64,000 nt of DNA from Lutraria lutraria (Eukaryota; Mollusca; Bivalvia; Venerida; Mactridae), in NCBI GenBank assembly GCA_964023205.1, contig OZ026835.1, positions 35,819,380-35,883,379 on the forward strand. The letters are read 5' to 3'. The position numbers and the translations under genes are program-made. The notes under the pieces are model-generated. The model made no database searches and was not told the DNA's origin. It saw nothing but the letters and a program-made list of their open reading frames with translations. Shown here one piece after another: positions 49,671 through 63,811 of this stretch. Numbering within the stretch: the stretch's first letter is position 1; every line of letters starts with the position of its first letter.

Positions 49671-50111
49671 CGTTGTTTTCCTCCTATTACAAAACTGAAA
49701 CGATATGCTGAAGCAGACTGATTTGCATTGCAAGTTGTTATGTTTAGTTGCTATGACGCATCATAGTGTTTGTGTTCTTCTTACTCAAAATAGAAAGATA
49801 ATCAAATTTACAGAAGCACAACAGTTCAAATAACCCATTAATCGGAAATTAGTGAATAAATCCATTAATAGCGTTTATTTAATTGAGCGATTTTCACAAA
49901 CATGCAGATTTCATGCACCATAGAAAGACATTAATTGTGTGTGTTACGCTAATTACAGAGAATGTGAATGTATTGTTTGAATCACAGACATTGATTAAAA
50001 GGATCCCCAGAATTAATAGTTTACATAGTAGAAGCTTTTCAGTGGGTTTAATGCGGCTTTTCGACCAAATGTCTCATAAATATACAGCGGCCAATTCACG
50101 TAATAATTTAT

Positions 50112-50760
50112 ATTAGTTTTCCTGGACTGTATTCTTACCAGCACTAACTTAACCTTCCACATCAGGGTGTCCACAATTTAAGTAAAGCAAAATTCCCTGA
50201 CTTTTCCCTGACTAAAATCAAATTTCTCTGACTAAATTTTTTGTATTTTACGCTTAAGTACTGACATCTGTTGGTCCCCTCCTCCCATACAGTCAACAAT
50301 TTACACCTTTTACTTTGCCAACTGTTATTGTATTTCTCTTTTGTACATATATTTAATCTAAATTTTTCGGAGGTTTGTTTTTCCTTAATTTTTATTTCTA
50401 TTATTCTTTTTCAACATACATACATGTATATGTATGTTTAAACAAATATTGATTCTATCAGATGAGTGTTTGTCATTTCAAAATTCCCTGACTTTTCCCT
50501 GACTTTTTCTTAAATTCCAAAATTCCCTGACAATTCCCTGACCTTGAAAAAAATATTTTTTCCCTGACTTTTTCCCTGACCGTGGACACCCTGCACATTG
50601 AGTTGGCAACTTCTACTTATATGAAGGTCAATTAACTTTTTTTTCAAGTTTTCATAATGGTACGACTTGGTGTGCCGGGATTCCTCATCCTGGATCATCG
50701 AGTTACAAGTCCGGCACACAAAACCAGGTCATGGCACCAGTAGCTTTTGAAGAAATTAAT
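50112..50760 (-). mobile_element. SINE family D copy, interrupted by a 431-bp insertion
   Basis: TAGTTTTCCTGGACTGTATT and CACTAACTTAACCTTCCACA stop at 50162 and resume at 50594 with CACATTGAGTTGGCAACTTC. Compared with 38600-38800, the uninterrupted order is clear. The tRNA-like head is degraded near 50700 (GTGCCGGACTTGTAACTC on the minus strand). Outer limits are approximate. Confidence 0.5.
50163..50593. mobile_element. hAT-like non-autonomous element nested in a SINE
   Basis: Termini CAGGGTGTCCAC and GTGGACACCCTG are perfect 12-bp inverted repeats. Subterminal TTCCCTGAC motifs recur many times at both ends. It is flanked by the direct repeat CACAT (50158-50162 and 50594-50598). There is no transposase. 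The ends look hAT-like, although a 5-bp duplication is shorter than the 8 bp usual for hAT. Confidence 0.8.
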
Positions 50761-50849
50761 TTATTTAAACACACAGCATAAAATGATAGAGAACTATGGA
50801 CAGCTTTGAGTGAATGTTTGATACCGAGTCACTGACCATAATCATATAC

Positions 50850-51080
50850 ATTAATTAATCCAAAGGGCCATAATTCAGCATTGAACCTGAAACATCAACG
50901 TATACTATATGCATCATTAGTACTGATAATGTCGACCAAGTTGGTAAAATTCCAACATTTAAAGTAGTTCGAGAGAAACAGAACAAGAAAATTTTGTGAC
51001 AAACAGACAGGTGGACAGACAGAAGGATGTAAACAATCTTCATATGGGAGTGTGACACTAATAAAAGGCCAACATCAAGT
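50850..51080. mobile_element. transposon-fragment-like sequence
   Basis: CCAAAGGGCCATAATTCAGC followed some 150 bp later by GACAAACAGACAGGTGGACA and GACAGA. These blocks resemble common molluscan interspersed repeats, but no borders can be drawn here. Confidence 0.3.
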
Positions 51081-52518
51081 TTCACCATATCATGTCTGTC
51101 TTATCCATTCATTTTCAGATCAGTCTTTACAAGTCACATGACCTTTAAACACATTAAACAAATATGGTACAGTTTTTAATCATGCACTACTTTTAAGAAA
51201 TTTTGCTTGTAAAGTAACATAATACCATAATGTAACTAGACCAATTATTTATCTCTCAAAGCATACTCACTAAAGTCCCTAAAAATGTCAAACATTCAGC
51301 CTAAATTTCAGACCAAGCCTTTTAAATCTAAAGAAACCCCTAACTGCACATAATCATACCACCTGAGTCATGGGATAATTTATACCATACATGAATCACA
51401 TGTCTTATTTTCCTAGTCCTATAAAGTAAATATATCAGTAAATGAATAAAATCCCCAAAGTATACAAATTTGAATCTTCTTCATCCTTACCAATGTATAA
51501 TATAACTCCATACTGGGTTCAGGCTCTACAGGTGTGTAATCCACAGCGTAATACATCCAAACTATTTTTTATGACAAAAATCACACACGAAAAATTTTAT
51601 TTATATTTCAACAACTCCCTCTGGTTTCATCACAAACTCTGTAATTTTAACAAAATTTCAATGGTTTTAAACTTAAAACCAATCTCGGTCAGTAATTTTA
51701 AAGCAATCCTTTGCAATAACCACTTATCTCTCAATTAACCCTCGTAAAAGGTAAACTAGTATTTCGATGTATGTCGCCTTTAGATGCAGACCAATGGTTA
51801 GCGATCACGGAAGATACTAAAAACCAAGTTTTGAAACGTTTTTCAATTTTCCACAAAAGAACCTGAAATTTGTTAAAACTAAATGATGATAATCATTGAC
51901 TGGTTATTTGTTAAACAGAAACAGTTTGCCTTTTGTTTGAATCAAACATGTGAACCAGTCAAGTTTTTATGGACACAATCAGCCTTGACAAGATGTCAGA
52001 CTATTTTTCCTGCTTTTCAAAACTCCAAGATTTTTTATCAACAGTTCAGAGATAGGCAAAGATAACTCAATTGTTTTTAAGACTACCTGAATGGTTTAAG
52101 TGGTAAACACACAAAAATGGTTCAGACTATTATTACAGTATCTTTCAGTCTTTTGATAAAATTGTTGATAATATTGAGCACTTAAGAAAGAGTTTGTAAC
52201 AATATCCAAACCATTATCACACCATGTATAAACATCACCTTGTGTAAGCAAACCTTTAACCATCTTACCTTGAACATTATACACACTTAAATACAGTACA
52301 TGAGATAATGAGTATTAAAAATGCAATAAAACTATCAGAATGTTTTTTCCATTTATAACAAATAAATACCTTTCATAATACATGTATGTAATTGTTCCAC
52401 ATAAAATTATTTTTTATTAATATCATGTTTCCACAAATCTTCATACATGAAATCTTAAGAAGGATACATTTTACTTCGGAGTAACGGGTTTATTGACAAC
52501 TGATATATTCTAGTATTG

Positions 52519-52857
52519 GATTTGTTTGTTTGTCGTTTAACGGCCAATTCAACAACCATGTGGTCATTTCAAGGCTACTCCAGAGAGAGGGGAGCTTGAG
52601 GAGATGCAGTAGAATATTGGGCATTTGTATCCCTACCTTTTTTTATTTCAAATAGTTTTTCATTATTCTCTATTGTGCCCGGCGTAAAGCATCGATACAA
52701 ACCCCGTGATTTTCTAAACACTGTACTGGGCTTGATAGATGGAATGGGGACACTGAAAAAGCATCCCTTCATAATCAGAAGGTGGAGCCAAGACTTTAAC
52801 CAACAACCGTTTATTCAGTAGTCCAGCGTGTTACCACACTAGACCACCAATCATCCC
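52519..52857 (-). mobile_element. tRNA-derived SINE with target-site duplication
   Basis: On the minus strand the head GGTGGTCTAGTGTGGTAACA (A box) and GGTTAAAGTCTT (weak B box) is at the right. About 200 bp of body follows, with a tail CCGTTAAACGACAAACAAAC at the left. TTCTAGTATTG flanks both sides (52508-52518 and 52858-52868), an 11-bp duplication that fixes the borders at 339 bp. The 65-codon open frame inside is incidental. Confidence 0.85.
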
Positions 52858-55800
52858 TTCTAGTATTGTAGCAGTCCATATTTTTAAGGGGACTTAACCA
52901 TAACTCACACAATGAAATATTTCCTTTATATTAGTTTGCATAAATGAATAAATTCTCCTTTATAACAAGATGAAAACGGCAAAAATACATAAAGTTATTT
53001 AATGGTAGCAATTCATTTCAATCTCAGAGAATTAAACATCACCAATAAAGGCCCTGATATTCACCACACATCCCTCACAAATGAACATGTATTCATTTAT
53101 AAAAGTTCTCAGAAATCATCCATCATACTGTGGTATAAGACAGGAGAAATTTCCTACAGATCTGTCACAGATTTATCTGTGTCACTTGCGGACTAGGTAA
53201 GCATTACATACCAGCATAATGTTATTCACCTGAATAGAGCTGTTCTAGTTTATAATGCTTTCCAGACACAGTTTATAACGTCATAAGTCTCCTCAAGTGG
53301 GTCTGTTGAGGAATGAAAATATCACTAATACAGCTAATGTATTTCTTTTTAGAACATGTCTTAGTATTTTTCCTAAGACCGGCTTCCACTTATTAAGGAC
53401 AGTGTGTATATATTTGTAGATGTTCGATAAGTCATGTTGTTACAGACAAATGAAAACATCAATTCTTTTAAAAACAATTTTCTCACGCAGGATAAACTAG
53501 AGCATAGCAATTAAGCACCATGCATTCACAGCTGATCAGACAAGGCCAAAGTCCAAAGAGCAACACCAGAGTATGCTGACCAACATCGCTGGGAGTTCAA
53601 CTTTTAGCCCATCAAAACTGAACAATATAGGTAGACAGATCAAACCCCAATATGAAATTGCAAACATGTATGATAAAAAATTTATTATCAAAAAATGCCT
53701 CATTCGTTTAATAATGTAATAGCCAAAAAGACATTTTAGAAGAGAGCCAAATCAAATAAACATTGTAGTAACTGATGATAAAACTTGGGACAATGCACTA
53801 AAATTCAGGACAACATCATGAAAGGACCTTAAGTATAAGCATGCATTATTAGTTTCCAACCATTGACACTTTAATTAGACACATTTATACCATGTTCACA
53901 CCACGAATAGAGCAAAAACAACACTTGTGACACTCAATAGAACCACTGTTGTTGTTTTTTGTGCTTTAAAATGAATCAGTTGATTGATAATAGGGAGTTA
54001 TATTGTCCTTCAGTTAATTTGAAGCACATAAGAGATGAACAGGTCAAAGACCAGTAAATATCTAATGCATAGAAGCAACTGAAGGAAGATGAGCAGCCAA
54101 TATGTGGAGGTTTAAGATCGACTTTACCAACTGTATGGGAATGCAATGGACAACACTACTGAATGTGTTCAGAATTAGCTGATAGACTGTTGTATTATAG
54201 CAAGAAGAAATACATTTTTCCACATCATTTGTAAATCAAGTGCCGCACTTCAGTCATTCAATTAATATTTCAAAGGTTCAATTAAGCACTAGCAGCACGC
54301 TAATTATGATAAATAAAACACAAACACAGATGGGTAAAAAGACTGCACATAGAATAATGTAATGTAATAATAACAGAAAAAGTTTGGAGAAAAGACCAAA
54401 GGTTTCTCACACTGTCTGAAACCAATCCTCATTCAGATCGAGAAACATCATAGGGAATATATGGCCGGCAAAACACTTCCCCAATGCTTCAAATCAACAT
54501 CTTCAAAGACCAAAACAAATATTCTGAACTAAATGTGTATTTTATACACAACTTGTTCATTTAATGTGCGCTAATGATTTGTATGATTATCAATTAAGCC
54601 AACAAATTGAAGATCAACTAATTACCTAAGAGGTGTAATCAGGAAGTTTGAAAACATATCAGCATTAAAATATAACGCAAACAGATGCAGCAAAATGCAC
54701 TGAACATTATCAATCAAAATAGCATCCACCTATTCCCAACATCACAGAAGTTCAAAGACCTCTTGGGGAAATAATGCTCAGTCAGATGTTAAAGTTTCGT
54801 GCAACACCATTAATGTTCACTTGAATACTCATTACATAGAGGAAGAAAATACCTATGCAGTCATTAAAGCCATATGAAATCTGTATGGTGAATATCTGTT
54901 TATTTACTAGGCAACAGAAGGCATTGAACTGACACATTTCATAAAGCAAGAGACAACTGGATGTAAGTATTAATTATTCCTTCACAGAGCACCATCATTA
55001 TAATCAGGTAATGAGAATACTGGAAATCAGCTCGTGCCAAATTACCCCTTGGCAAGTTAATTCTAGTCTTAACTTTAGAATGTCATTTTCCAAGACAGCA
55101 TGTGCATGAATTTTCAGAAGGAAGTTCCAATGCAAAGGCTATAACTGCATAAAAATGAAACAAAAGTAAACAATTTCTGGCTAACAAGCTGAGGCATGCA
55201 GCTCTCATACCATCACCATCATAACAAACACACAAATGTCAAAAAAAAAATAAATACTATCTTTAATTTCCGAAAGATCAACAATAAAGATAAGATTTGG
55301 TTAATCCCTGCTTTACACAACATCAACAACAGTGCAACAACACTCCCATATCGTTCAGTATACATCTGCTTTTATAACACACAATACATTCTCAAACAGA
55401 AACACAGTCATGGCAAGAACCTGCAAGAAATTTAGAAGCTGGGAGGGGGTGTTCACTAATTTACCATTCCATTCAATTACTTACAACCATTAGGTGGGTG
55501 GGTTTGCCCTGGATGTATTTCAATGAATTACGAGGCCAAGGTCTAAGGCAACTTAGTATTCTCTAAGCAAACTATTTATCTGCAAATATCATTTGTTGTC
55601 TTGTGTCTCCAGGAAATATGTGCTATTGTCATCACAAGCTCACAGGGGCAAATAACACTGGTTACCAAACTCTCATGCTTCAAACGTTATTGTTGACAAG
55701 CCTCCATCCATACAGAATACAGTAATTAGGCACAGATAAACAATGGAATAATCAAATGTTCATATTTCATTACCAAGGGATATTAAGTTTCCTGCATGGG

Positions 55801-55921
55801 GAAGCAGCATGTGGGCGGTCAATTTCACAACACAGTCTCTCCTACATGGACCAATAATACATTGAAATAGTGTAAATATAATTATGAGGGTTTTCATTTA
55901 TATATGCTTTAAAGGCTCAAT

Positions 55922-56002
55922 CCCTAGTCAAATAATACTTCATGAACTATTCAGGAAATATACAAGAAACATTCATGTTTTCAAAAATTACTTTAGAAGG
56001 GG
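55922..56002 (+). mobile_element. palindromic MITE family A, copy 10
   Basis: CCCTAGTCAAATAATACTTC at the left and ACTTTAGAAGGGG at the right; the middle is shortened to one mirrored block. Confidence 0.7.
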
Positions 56003-59000
56003 AATAAACAAATTCAATTAAAAGATGACCAATAGAAAGTGAAAATTTTGAACATCACACAAAAATCAACATTAAAGCAAGCCTCAAAGACAATTAACAT
56101 TGTGGCAACAAACATAAATGTATGTTAGCATAAAGTAGGTACAGACATTTTGGAAACATACAACCCATCAACCAAATGGTGTGTAACATTAAACACTACA
56201 TCTTTCTCGTTAACTACTCTCTCCAAACATCATAAACTACTGGATGAGCCAACCCTCCATTCAAAGTGATGCCAAGAACATGAAATACCAGGGCAAAACC
56301 TGCCCAAGTACCATTCGATAACGTACTTTATACCCACTTTGATGTAGAAGATATTTTTTTGCTGTTCTAATGTACTATTGTTGAAGCAGAAATGTAGATC
56401 ATATATTTCCCATTACCCTTAAGAAACAAGCTATTCTTGTCTCATTACGGAGACCATTAAAAGTCATTACCCAAATGTTAAGGAGAAGATTTTTAAAAGA
56501 TTTTTGGGCAAAGTTTTGATCTGCAGCATCCAAAACTGCTTTTAACATCATTCCAACATAAATACAAAATGCACCTCGAACAATGTCGCTTCAAATCGAT
56601 GAATCACAATTCAAATGTACTATAAAAATATTTTGCTCATAGAAATAAAAGAAAAAATCTCTGAAAAACATATAATCAGATCTTCACTGAAAGGCTGCAG
56701 AATTATTATGTAACCAATATCTAAATGAGCCAGTAACTTCCCTAATTATTCTGCTGAAAGACATGAACAGGTGATATTGTAATTACTTTAACATGTTCCA
56801 TGTGCTCAATGATAATTTGCAGTACCTTTAGAAAAGCGGGCCTATAATGTAGATACAAGAAAGAAGAGTGAATACACTAAGGTTTATGGGTATACCTGAT
56901 ACCTCATTCAAAATATGTCTGACAATCTGATTCTAACAGTTCCTTGATTGTACAGGTGTTCTGAATATGAAATTCACTGATATGACAACTAGAAGCAGTA
57001 AATCATGCAAAACTATGCATCAGAACATTCGGAGAGTAGGCGAAAATACAAAATAGAGTAGGCGAAACAAATTTCCAACCGAGAGATAAAAATTGATTAG
57101 CGAACTAAGGAATTCAACTAGAACGGCAGGTGCAATAATCTTTGTGATGCAAGAAGTGGACGGAAGACTTCAATCAATAGAACAACAGTGTATGTAACCC
57201 ACTTATTTTCTCCGAATGTTAGATGGTGCTATGAGAAACCATCTTCTATCATAAAATTCTAAATTATTGAACAAATAACCATCTATATAACAACGTAAGT
57301 AAACGACCCTCTGGTCATAATATAGAAAATAATAACAAGATGATTGATACATAATGAAATGGTTCACTGATTTATCTTACCAAGACCAGAAAACACAAAA
57401 GATGAGACCCAAGTGTCTTTTATTAGCACAGAAAATGTTTGGTGGAATTATTTGAACACAACAGCAATAATAGCTGCTCTGTTTTTACACCGTTAAAATA
57501 TTGGAAGATGAATAACTACAGGCACATAGCTCAAATACCTACAAGAACTAACTTATGCTTTTTGCTAATTAACAGCTAAGATAAATATATCTTTAATTGG
57601 ATTTTATGTCAGAAATCTTAAGTTCCAATCATGGGTTTCCTTGAACAAGCTAATTATATGATTAAAAAGGTGTATCTTTAAATGAGTATGTACCTTAACT
57701 TAAGTCTAAATGATATATAATAAAAAAAAAAAACTTAGACAATATTTCATACATTGACTTGTCAAAAAATTTACTGTCTTTCATTAATTTTCATGACAGA
57801 AGTTTAGATATTGAACAAAAATTGTTATTGGCAAAGACTTTCTTTGTAATTGTTACTTGTGCATACATCTCATGAACTAAATTATGAAAAACCTGAGTAA
57901 TTTAACTGTAAATAACTTATTAATATCTACACAACTGCTGCAATAATATTATTATTTCTAAAGATGAACCATAAATAATATATTAATTTCACAATATAAC
58001 AGGAGTATTTAGTTATTCTTGCAGCTGTTCACAATGTTGGGACGCAGAGTGGGAAATCAGAATGAAAGTGGAAACTGATCATAAGTCAACATGCTCCAAA
58101 TCCACCAAACAGCTTCTCATATCTTTAAACATAATATCTTAGATTTCCTATAATAGATTCATAGTGAATGATTGCCAATGTGTCTTATCAAACTCTGTCT
58201 GTCTGTCATTGACTCACTAACAAGAAGATAACAAGCTCATTATGGACATGGATACGCCAGTAAGAGAGCTTGGAATTGTCTTCTTGCTTCAACACGCATA
58301 TAACATCAACACCTTTTCTTTCAAACATATGCAAAAAAGAGGTACGCTGGGAAAACTATTTTCTGTAACATTAAGTGTCAAACATAATAGAAAATGTCAG
58401 GATCATAGACATGTTTCAAACTTGTAATAGGGAAGTGTGGGCTTTATAAAAACCAATTTTAGAATCTAAATGAAGCAAATTATATTATCAAGACCAGCAG
58501 GATTGGGAAGTTATTTGAAATTCAAGACTTCTGTCTGCTACACAGTCCAGACTCGATGCTATGAACCACATGTAGTCTTTTCCGAGGAACAAGATTATAG
58601 CTGAAATCTTCTTTACAGAACTCTGTGCTATGGTGTCCAATGACAACTAACTTCAGATTTTTTTTCAATTTAGGGGTAAGGTGACAGGGCTATTCAGGAA
58701 GCTATCCAGCTAGACAAATGATATTGTTGGTTTGTACCCAGGCTTAGCCTGGAATGTTCCTCCACTATTAAAGCTGGAAAAGGTACCAATTTCAGCACAA
58801 AATCAGTCCATCCTCCAAAGAAAAGAGCTATCTTGCAAGGTTCTCAAATATTAGAGAATAACTTTGACCTTCACATTCCAAAAACATGAGGGTCTGAACT
58901 TGAGATAGGTTCATACGCTCAGACCAATATGTATGTAAGTCTTAAGAGCGATTAAATAATTAAACAATTGACTTGTACACAGAATAATGACTGAAAATTT

Positions 59001-60462
59001 TATTATTTTATCACAATCATATAGAAAATATTGAAAAACAAAATTGCTATTTGAACTGCAGTGGGCTGAATTAGATGTCCACATAATTTAAAGATTCCTA
59101 ATATAACACAAACACGTAAGCTTATGCTGATCCATCCATACATACAAGCTTTTCTTACAGTAAAAAATATCATTCGGAAATATCTTTCTAAACTTGATAT
59201 GTCTCCAGAAAGAGAACTTCTGACATATTTATGTTTCCATACGTAGTAATGAAAGGAAGCCAAGGCTTTGAACAGGAAATTAAGTCTGTGTAATGCAAGG
59301 GTAAGGCTTTAGTACCAGAGATAAAAAGCTGTTCTGTCATATAACATGGCCAATTCATCTTATTTAGAATACAAGACAAGCATAACAGAGCCCAACGAAA
59401 CTTGTCAAGTGGCATCATTATCATCCGCATTTTTGCTACACCAACTATGCTAAATATTCTCCAAACATAACAATAGATGTCACGAATGAAAGCAAATGAT
59501 GTTAGATATTTTGAGCAGGCTCTGGTGGAAGCCATTTCATGGCTGGTTCTTAGTTAAATCAACACTGCACAACATCTCAAAGGATTCATACTGACTTGAA
59601 ACAATTTAAATGGAAAAACTGATAAGACAAGTGGCAGCTTATATCAATTATGCTGCAATTAGATGAAAGTTTTAAGTAAGTTAGCAGTTCTGGAAATATG
59701 AAAATGAAGAATACGCATTTAGTGCCTGACAGAATCGGACCTGTTGTGAAATATAAATAAATACCAGCATCTTACTGTTACTGGCATACCATTACAAATC
59801 ATTAAGTCCCCTGCAAATTAATACTGTTAATGAATCAAAATAACACACCCATATAATTGAAAACATTTTAAACATTTTTCCTAAGGGCATTATCTCTGGA
59901 TACAATAAAAGCACCATTCCTTTGGCACATGTGATAAACTAACTTATGTTTATTTAGTGAGAAAACTAAGCAACAAAAAAGCAATGCAAAAGAGAAGCAA
60001 AAGTGAAACAAAATCTATTCTGATAAAACATGCAACAACAATATTTACATTTAATGGTTCCAATCTACTTTTCTCTGACCAGTTAACATCTCAAGAATTG
60101 AAGCTGATTCAATTTCAGACATTTCATGCATAATTTGACAAGAACAATTAGGAGTATGCCAATATAATCGACATGTTAATGGGTCTGCTTTCAAACTAGA
60201 AACATAAAAGTTTAGTGATGTAACACAAGAAAGGAAATGAAAGAATAAGATAAATTGTTCTCATATCTAGTGGAATGTTTTTGTCAGACATAAAAGCTGT
60301 AACTGACAAGTATTGATAACTAGCAAACATATACAGATAGTTTAAAACAGCAATATGCAAGAAACTATGGTGAAACAGTTTGTAGGAATGAATTTATCAC
60401 AGTTGAAATTTTTTGGTGTCTCATTGGTAAATGGCTTTTTTCTCATGGTTTTGCAAAATTTT

Positions 60463-60538
60463 CGAGGGTTCAACGCAACAGTGTTGTAACTCATATTGAA
60501 ATAAGAACAAGTTACGACAGTGTTGCGCTGAGCCCTCA
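60463..60538 (-). mobile_element. 76-bp hairpin MITE family B, copy 4
   Basis: CGAGGGTTCAACGCAACAGT at the left, loop TCATATTGAAATAAGAACAA (reverse of the other copies), then GTGTTGCGCTGAGCCCTCA at the right. Confidence 0.82.
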
Positions 60539-60640
60539 ATATACATTATCACAACCAAGTACACCTTTCTATTTTTTCACAACACTTCAGTATCTTAAAT
60601 TTGTTTACAAACCTTTAAAGAAAAGAGTTTGAACTATGCA

Positions 60641-60736
60641 ATGTCATATATTATTCATATTTCATGAACTATTCATGAAGTATGCAAGAATAGTTCCAAG
60701 AAAAATTTATGTTTTCATGAATTCTACTGGAAGGAG
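60641..60736 (+). mobile_element. palindromic MITE family A, copy 11
   Basis: TATTATTCATATTTCATGAA, CTATTCATGAAGTATGCAAG and TTTTCATGAATTCTACTGGA; the left terminal repeat is degraded. Confidence 0.7.
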
Positions 60737-60741
60737 CAAAG

Positions 60742-60776
60742 ATCTAATGCTCTACCTATTGAGCTATCAAAGACTA
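60742..60776 (-). pseudogene. 5' half of a tRNA-like sequence abutting a MITE
   Basis: On the minus strand, GTCTTTGATAGCTCAATAGG then TAGAGCATTAGATC carries a good D arm (AGCTCAATAGGTAGAGC). Six bases later the MITE end begins and no anticodon, T or 3' acceptor arm follows. Confidence 0.4.
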
Positions 60777-62921
60777 TGTTAGGATGTAACCATAGAATAA
60801 ATTATCAAACAAATAACACAGAAATGTCACTGATAAATACAACATCTGATTATTCACAGGTGGTAAGCAAAAGAATGCATGAATCATTATACTGCAGCAC
60901 TTATTCACTGACTTTGTATCATGAAAATAACAAACAGAAAACAACAAAAATGCAACCACTATCAGCTTAAAGAACAGCATTGTCATCAACACGAATCTTA
61001 TCAGAACGAAAATCTTTTACCCAAAAACAAGAATGCACAATTAAATCATAATACTACAAATATGCAAACTATGTTGACGTTCATAACTAAAACTGGTGGA
61101 TCACGGTACTAAAATTAATTCATCTTCAACGTTTTGGCTTTAAGCCACTTAGACAAGAGATAAGACACTTACAATAAGTGTAATCAGAAAATTCGATTCT
61201 CGTGCACACAGATTTAAAACAGTTCAAAATTAGCTTCCAAAAAGCCAAAATGGTTTATTGATCAATACATCTTACAACATTCTATTGTCATGGCAACTTG
61301 TTCAAGGTGGTTATACCACCAAAAAATTGGTGAAGCTCCACATTAAACTTGAAAATACTTCTTAGAAAAGGCGTGAAGTGTTTTCAAAAGTCTCAAAATT
61401 TGTATAGGCACAGCAGAGAAGTTTATCGTAAGTTTTTTTTAGGATATTCATAAGAATAAAATTACGGCTCAGGTCAAAAAATGTAAATATTTGATCAAGA
61501 TTAAATACCATTTTTTAAATGATAAAATAAGGAAGAATTAAATGGTTCAGTCATGAATGTTCTTGAATCCTGTTCACAAAATGTAAGGGAAAGAATCATT
61601 GTAAAAATACATCTTTTACACTTTCTAAAAATTAAATTCAAAATTTAACACGAAAAATTCCAATTCATACACAAATACATATATCTTTGACTGCAGAACT
61701 AATCATTGTTACAAATTTACTGTCTTACATCCTATTAATAACATTCATCTAATGGAAAGATAACTCATGAATGTCAGATTAATGATGAAATTACAGATCT
61801 TCCAGTTTATGACTGTCTGAAGTTCCCATACGAAGAAGTAAATAAAGTGTTCTTATCTAAATTAAGGCCTGTTTCCTAATAAATAAATGTCGTGGAAAAC
61901 AGTTTTCCTCTTAGACAAATTCTTTCATACACAATTGTATATCTCCAGAGGAATGCTTAAATAATAGTATCTGTTTGCTTCTGGTTGATGCATGCTTTGT
62001 TGTAAGCACATTTGTGCATCTCATAACATACTGGTGTCATTACTAACAGTCTATATATTTCAGAGAAGCAAAAAATTGCGCCAAAGGAGCCCCTCCTTCT
62101 ATTTGGATAATTATACATAAGATTTATTATCAACCTATAATAAGAACCTACAAAATACCATGCCACACATTTTGAGCTTTAAATTGCTAACTAATTCTGA
62201 GGAATTTGCTTACTCCCTTGGCTTGCTCACCATCATAAATCACACTGGAGACAGTACACATTCTTAGGTGAGCAAATAAGATCTTCTCCAGGCAAATATA
62301 TAATACAGCTAGTAATTATCTTTATTAATGCGCAATTTTGTCTGAATTCGAAAACGGAGATATATATAAGAAATGAGTGGGAAAGCAAGTAAGAACCTAT
62401 CTGGACAGATATGTCACTCCTTCAACCGCATTGCCATTAGTTACGAAAGGTCGCAATAAATCGAGAATTCTCAATAATGAAACCATTACAGACCAATCAT
62501 ATTTTTTATTTCTGTCTCTGGAGTCAGTAAGTTCCAATCTGTATCATCTTGCAGTAATTACTGTCTGTAAAAATGACTTATTTTTGGCCATCATGAGATA
62601 CGGAACATGAGTGATCAGTAATAAGAAAGGCAGTACCATACAGGATTTAATATTGCAAAACTTCTCACAATCAGAGGAACAATGGAAATTGAGTGAGCAA
62701 TAAAATAGCCAAGATGAAACATACAGGATTTAAATTAACAATGCAAAACATCTTCTAAGAGGACAAATGAGCTCAAACACTGTCTGATCTGTGTTTTATA
62801 CTAACAAGATCTAACATGACAAAACATTGTCCAATCTAAAGAAAAATGAACATTGAAAACAGATTGATAAATACTAAATAAGGCAAAACGTTTTTTTACC
62901 TCTTAAACCTTTTCCATCACC

Positions 62922-63022
62922 CTTTGAAAGAAAATCATAAAAACATGAATTTTCTTTGAACTTATAATTCTAGCATACTGAATGAAATGTTCATAAAGTA
63001 TGAATAACTATGTGACAGGAGA
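62922..63022 (-). mobile_element. palindromic MITE family A, copy 12
   Basis: CCCTTTGAAAGAAAATCATA at the left and AAGTATGAATAACTATGTGA-CAGG at the right, with a diverged middle. Confidence 0.68.
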
Positions 63023-63811
63023 AGGGAAAGAGTGACATTGTAAGTGTACAACAGTAATGTTATGATAGAACAAATGCATCAGTGCCAAACATCTTTCTTG
63101 CTTCCTGCAAGAGGACAATAAGCATCCAACATCCCTTGAGGTACAACATCTAAATACAATAACATATAAATTGACATTATTTGACCTCACTTAATAATAG
63201 CAACCCAAAATATTATAAAAGAACATTGAGTTTATAGAAAGAAACAAAACACATTTAGCACTTCATTGAAATCAATTCTCATAAGTGTTAGCAAGCATAA
63301 ACCAAGAGACTTTCTGAAAAATTCTTTCAAAATCGAAATGAAAAGCAGAACATTTTGGGGTTGAACCAATCTAATGGAAACAGAAAAGCAGCCAAGTTAA
63401 AAGATAAGAGATTCTTTCTTCCAGCTCAATAAATATCCTGAGGTTTAGAATGTCAATTACCTCACTGACTGACAAAATAATTTCTACTTCAATACCAACA
63501 GAACAGAGAAATTATTCTTCAGATAGAGAGAGAAATATAAACCATTTACTGTTTATCATTTGGGACTCCAATATAATAGCTGATAAGATATTAGAAGTCA
63601 GAAGACTAGTACAGCAGAATTTTTTAAAACAGACAACATTAATGTTCCAGTTATATTATCTTTATCACAGTTAAAAGAATGCATTCAATAAAGTTGAAAT
63701 CATTTCGATCTATTGTCAAACATGGTTTATAAGAGCATAACCCAAAAGTCTGATCACTAGCTGCAGAAAACAATACATCATAAATAAGCTGGCAAAAAGA
63801 AATGTTGCACT

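Noticed and set aside
49527..49733. Minus-strand frame with the peptide DSNPQPHACKLDALPTEL
   Set aside because: This is the translation of the antisense of a tRNA-like sequence, a familiar artefact.
52575..52772. 65-codon minus-strand frame
   Set aside because: Lies wholly inside the body of a tRNA-derived SINE with clear target duplications.
59188..59535. 115-codon minus-strand open frame
   Set aside because: Composition is like random AT-rich translation and no domain or homologue is recognisable.
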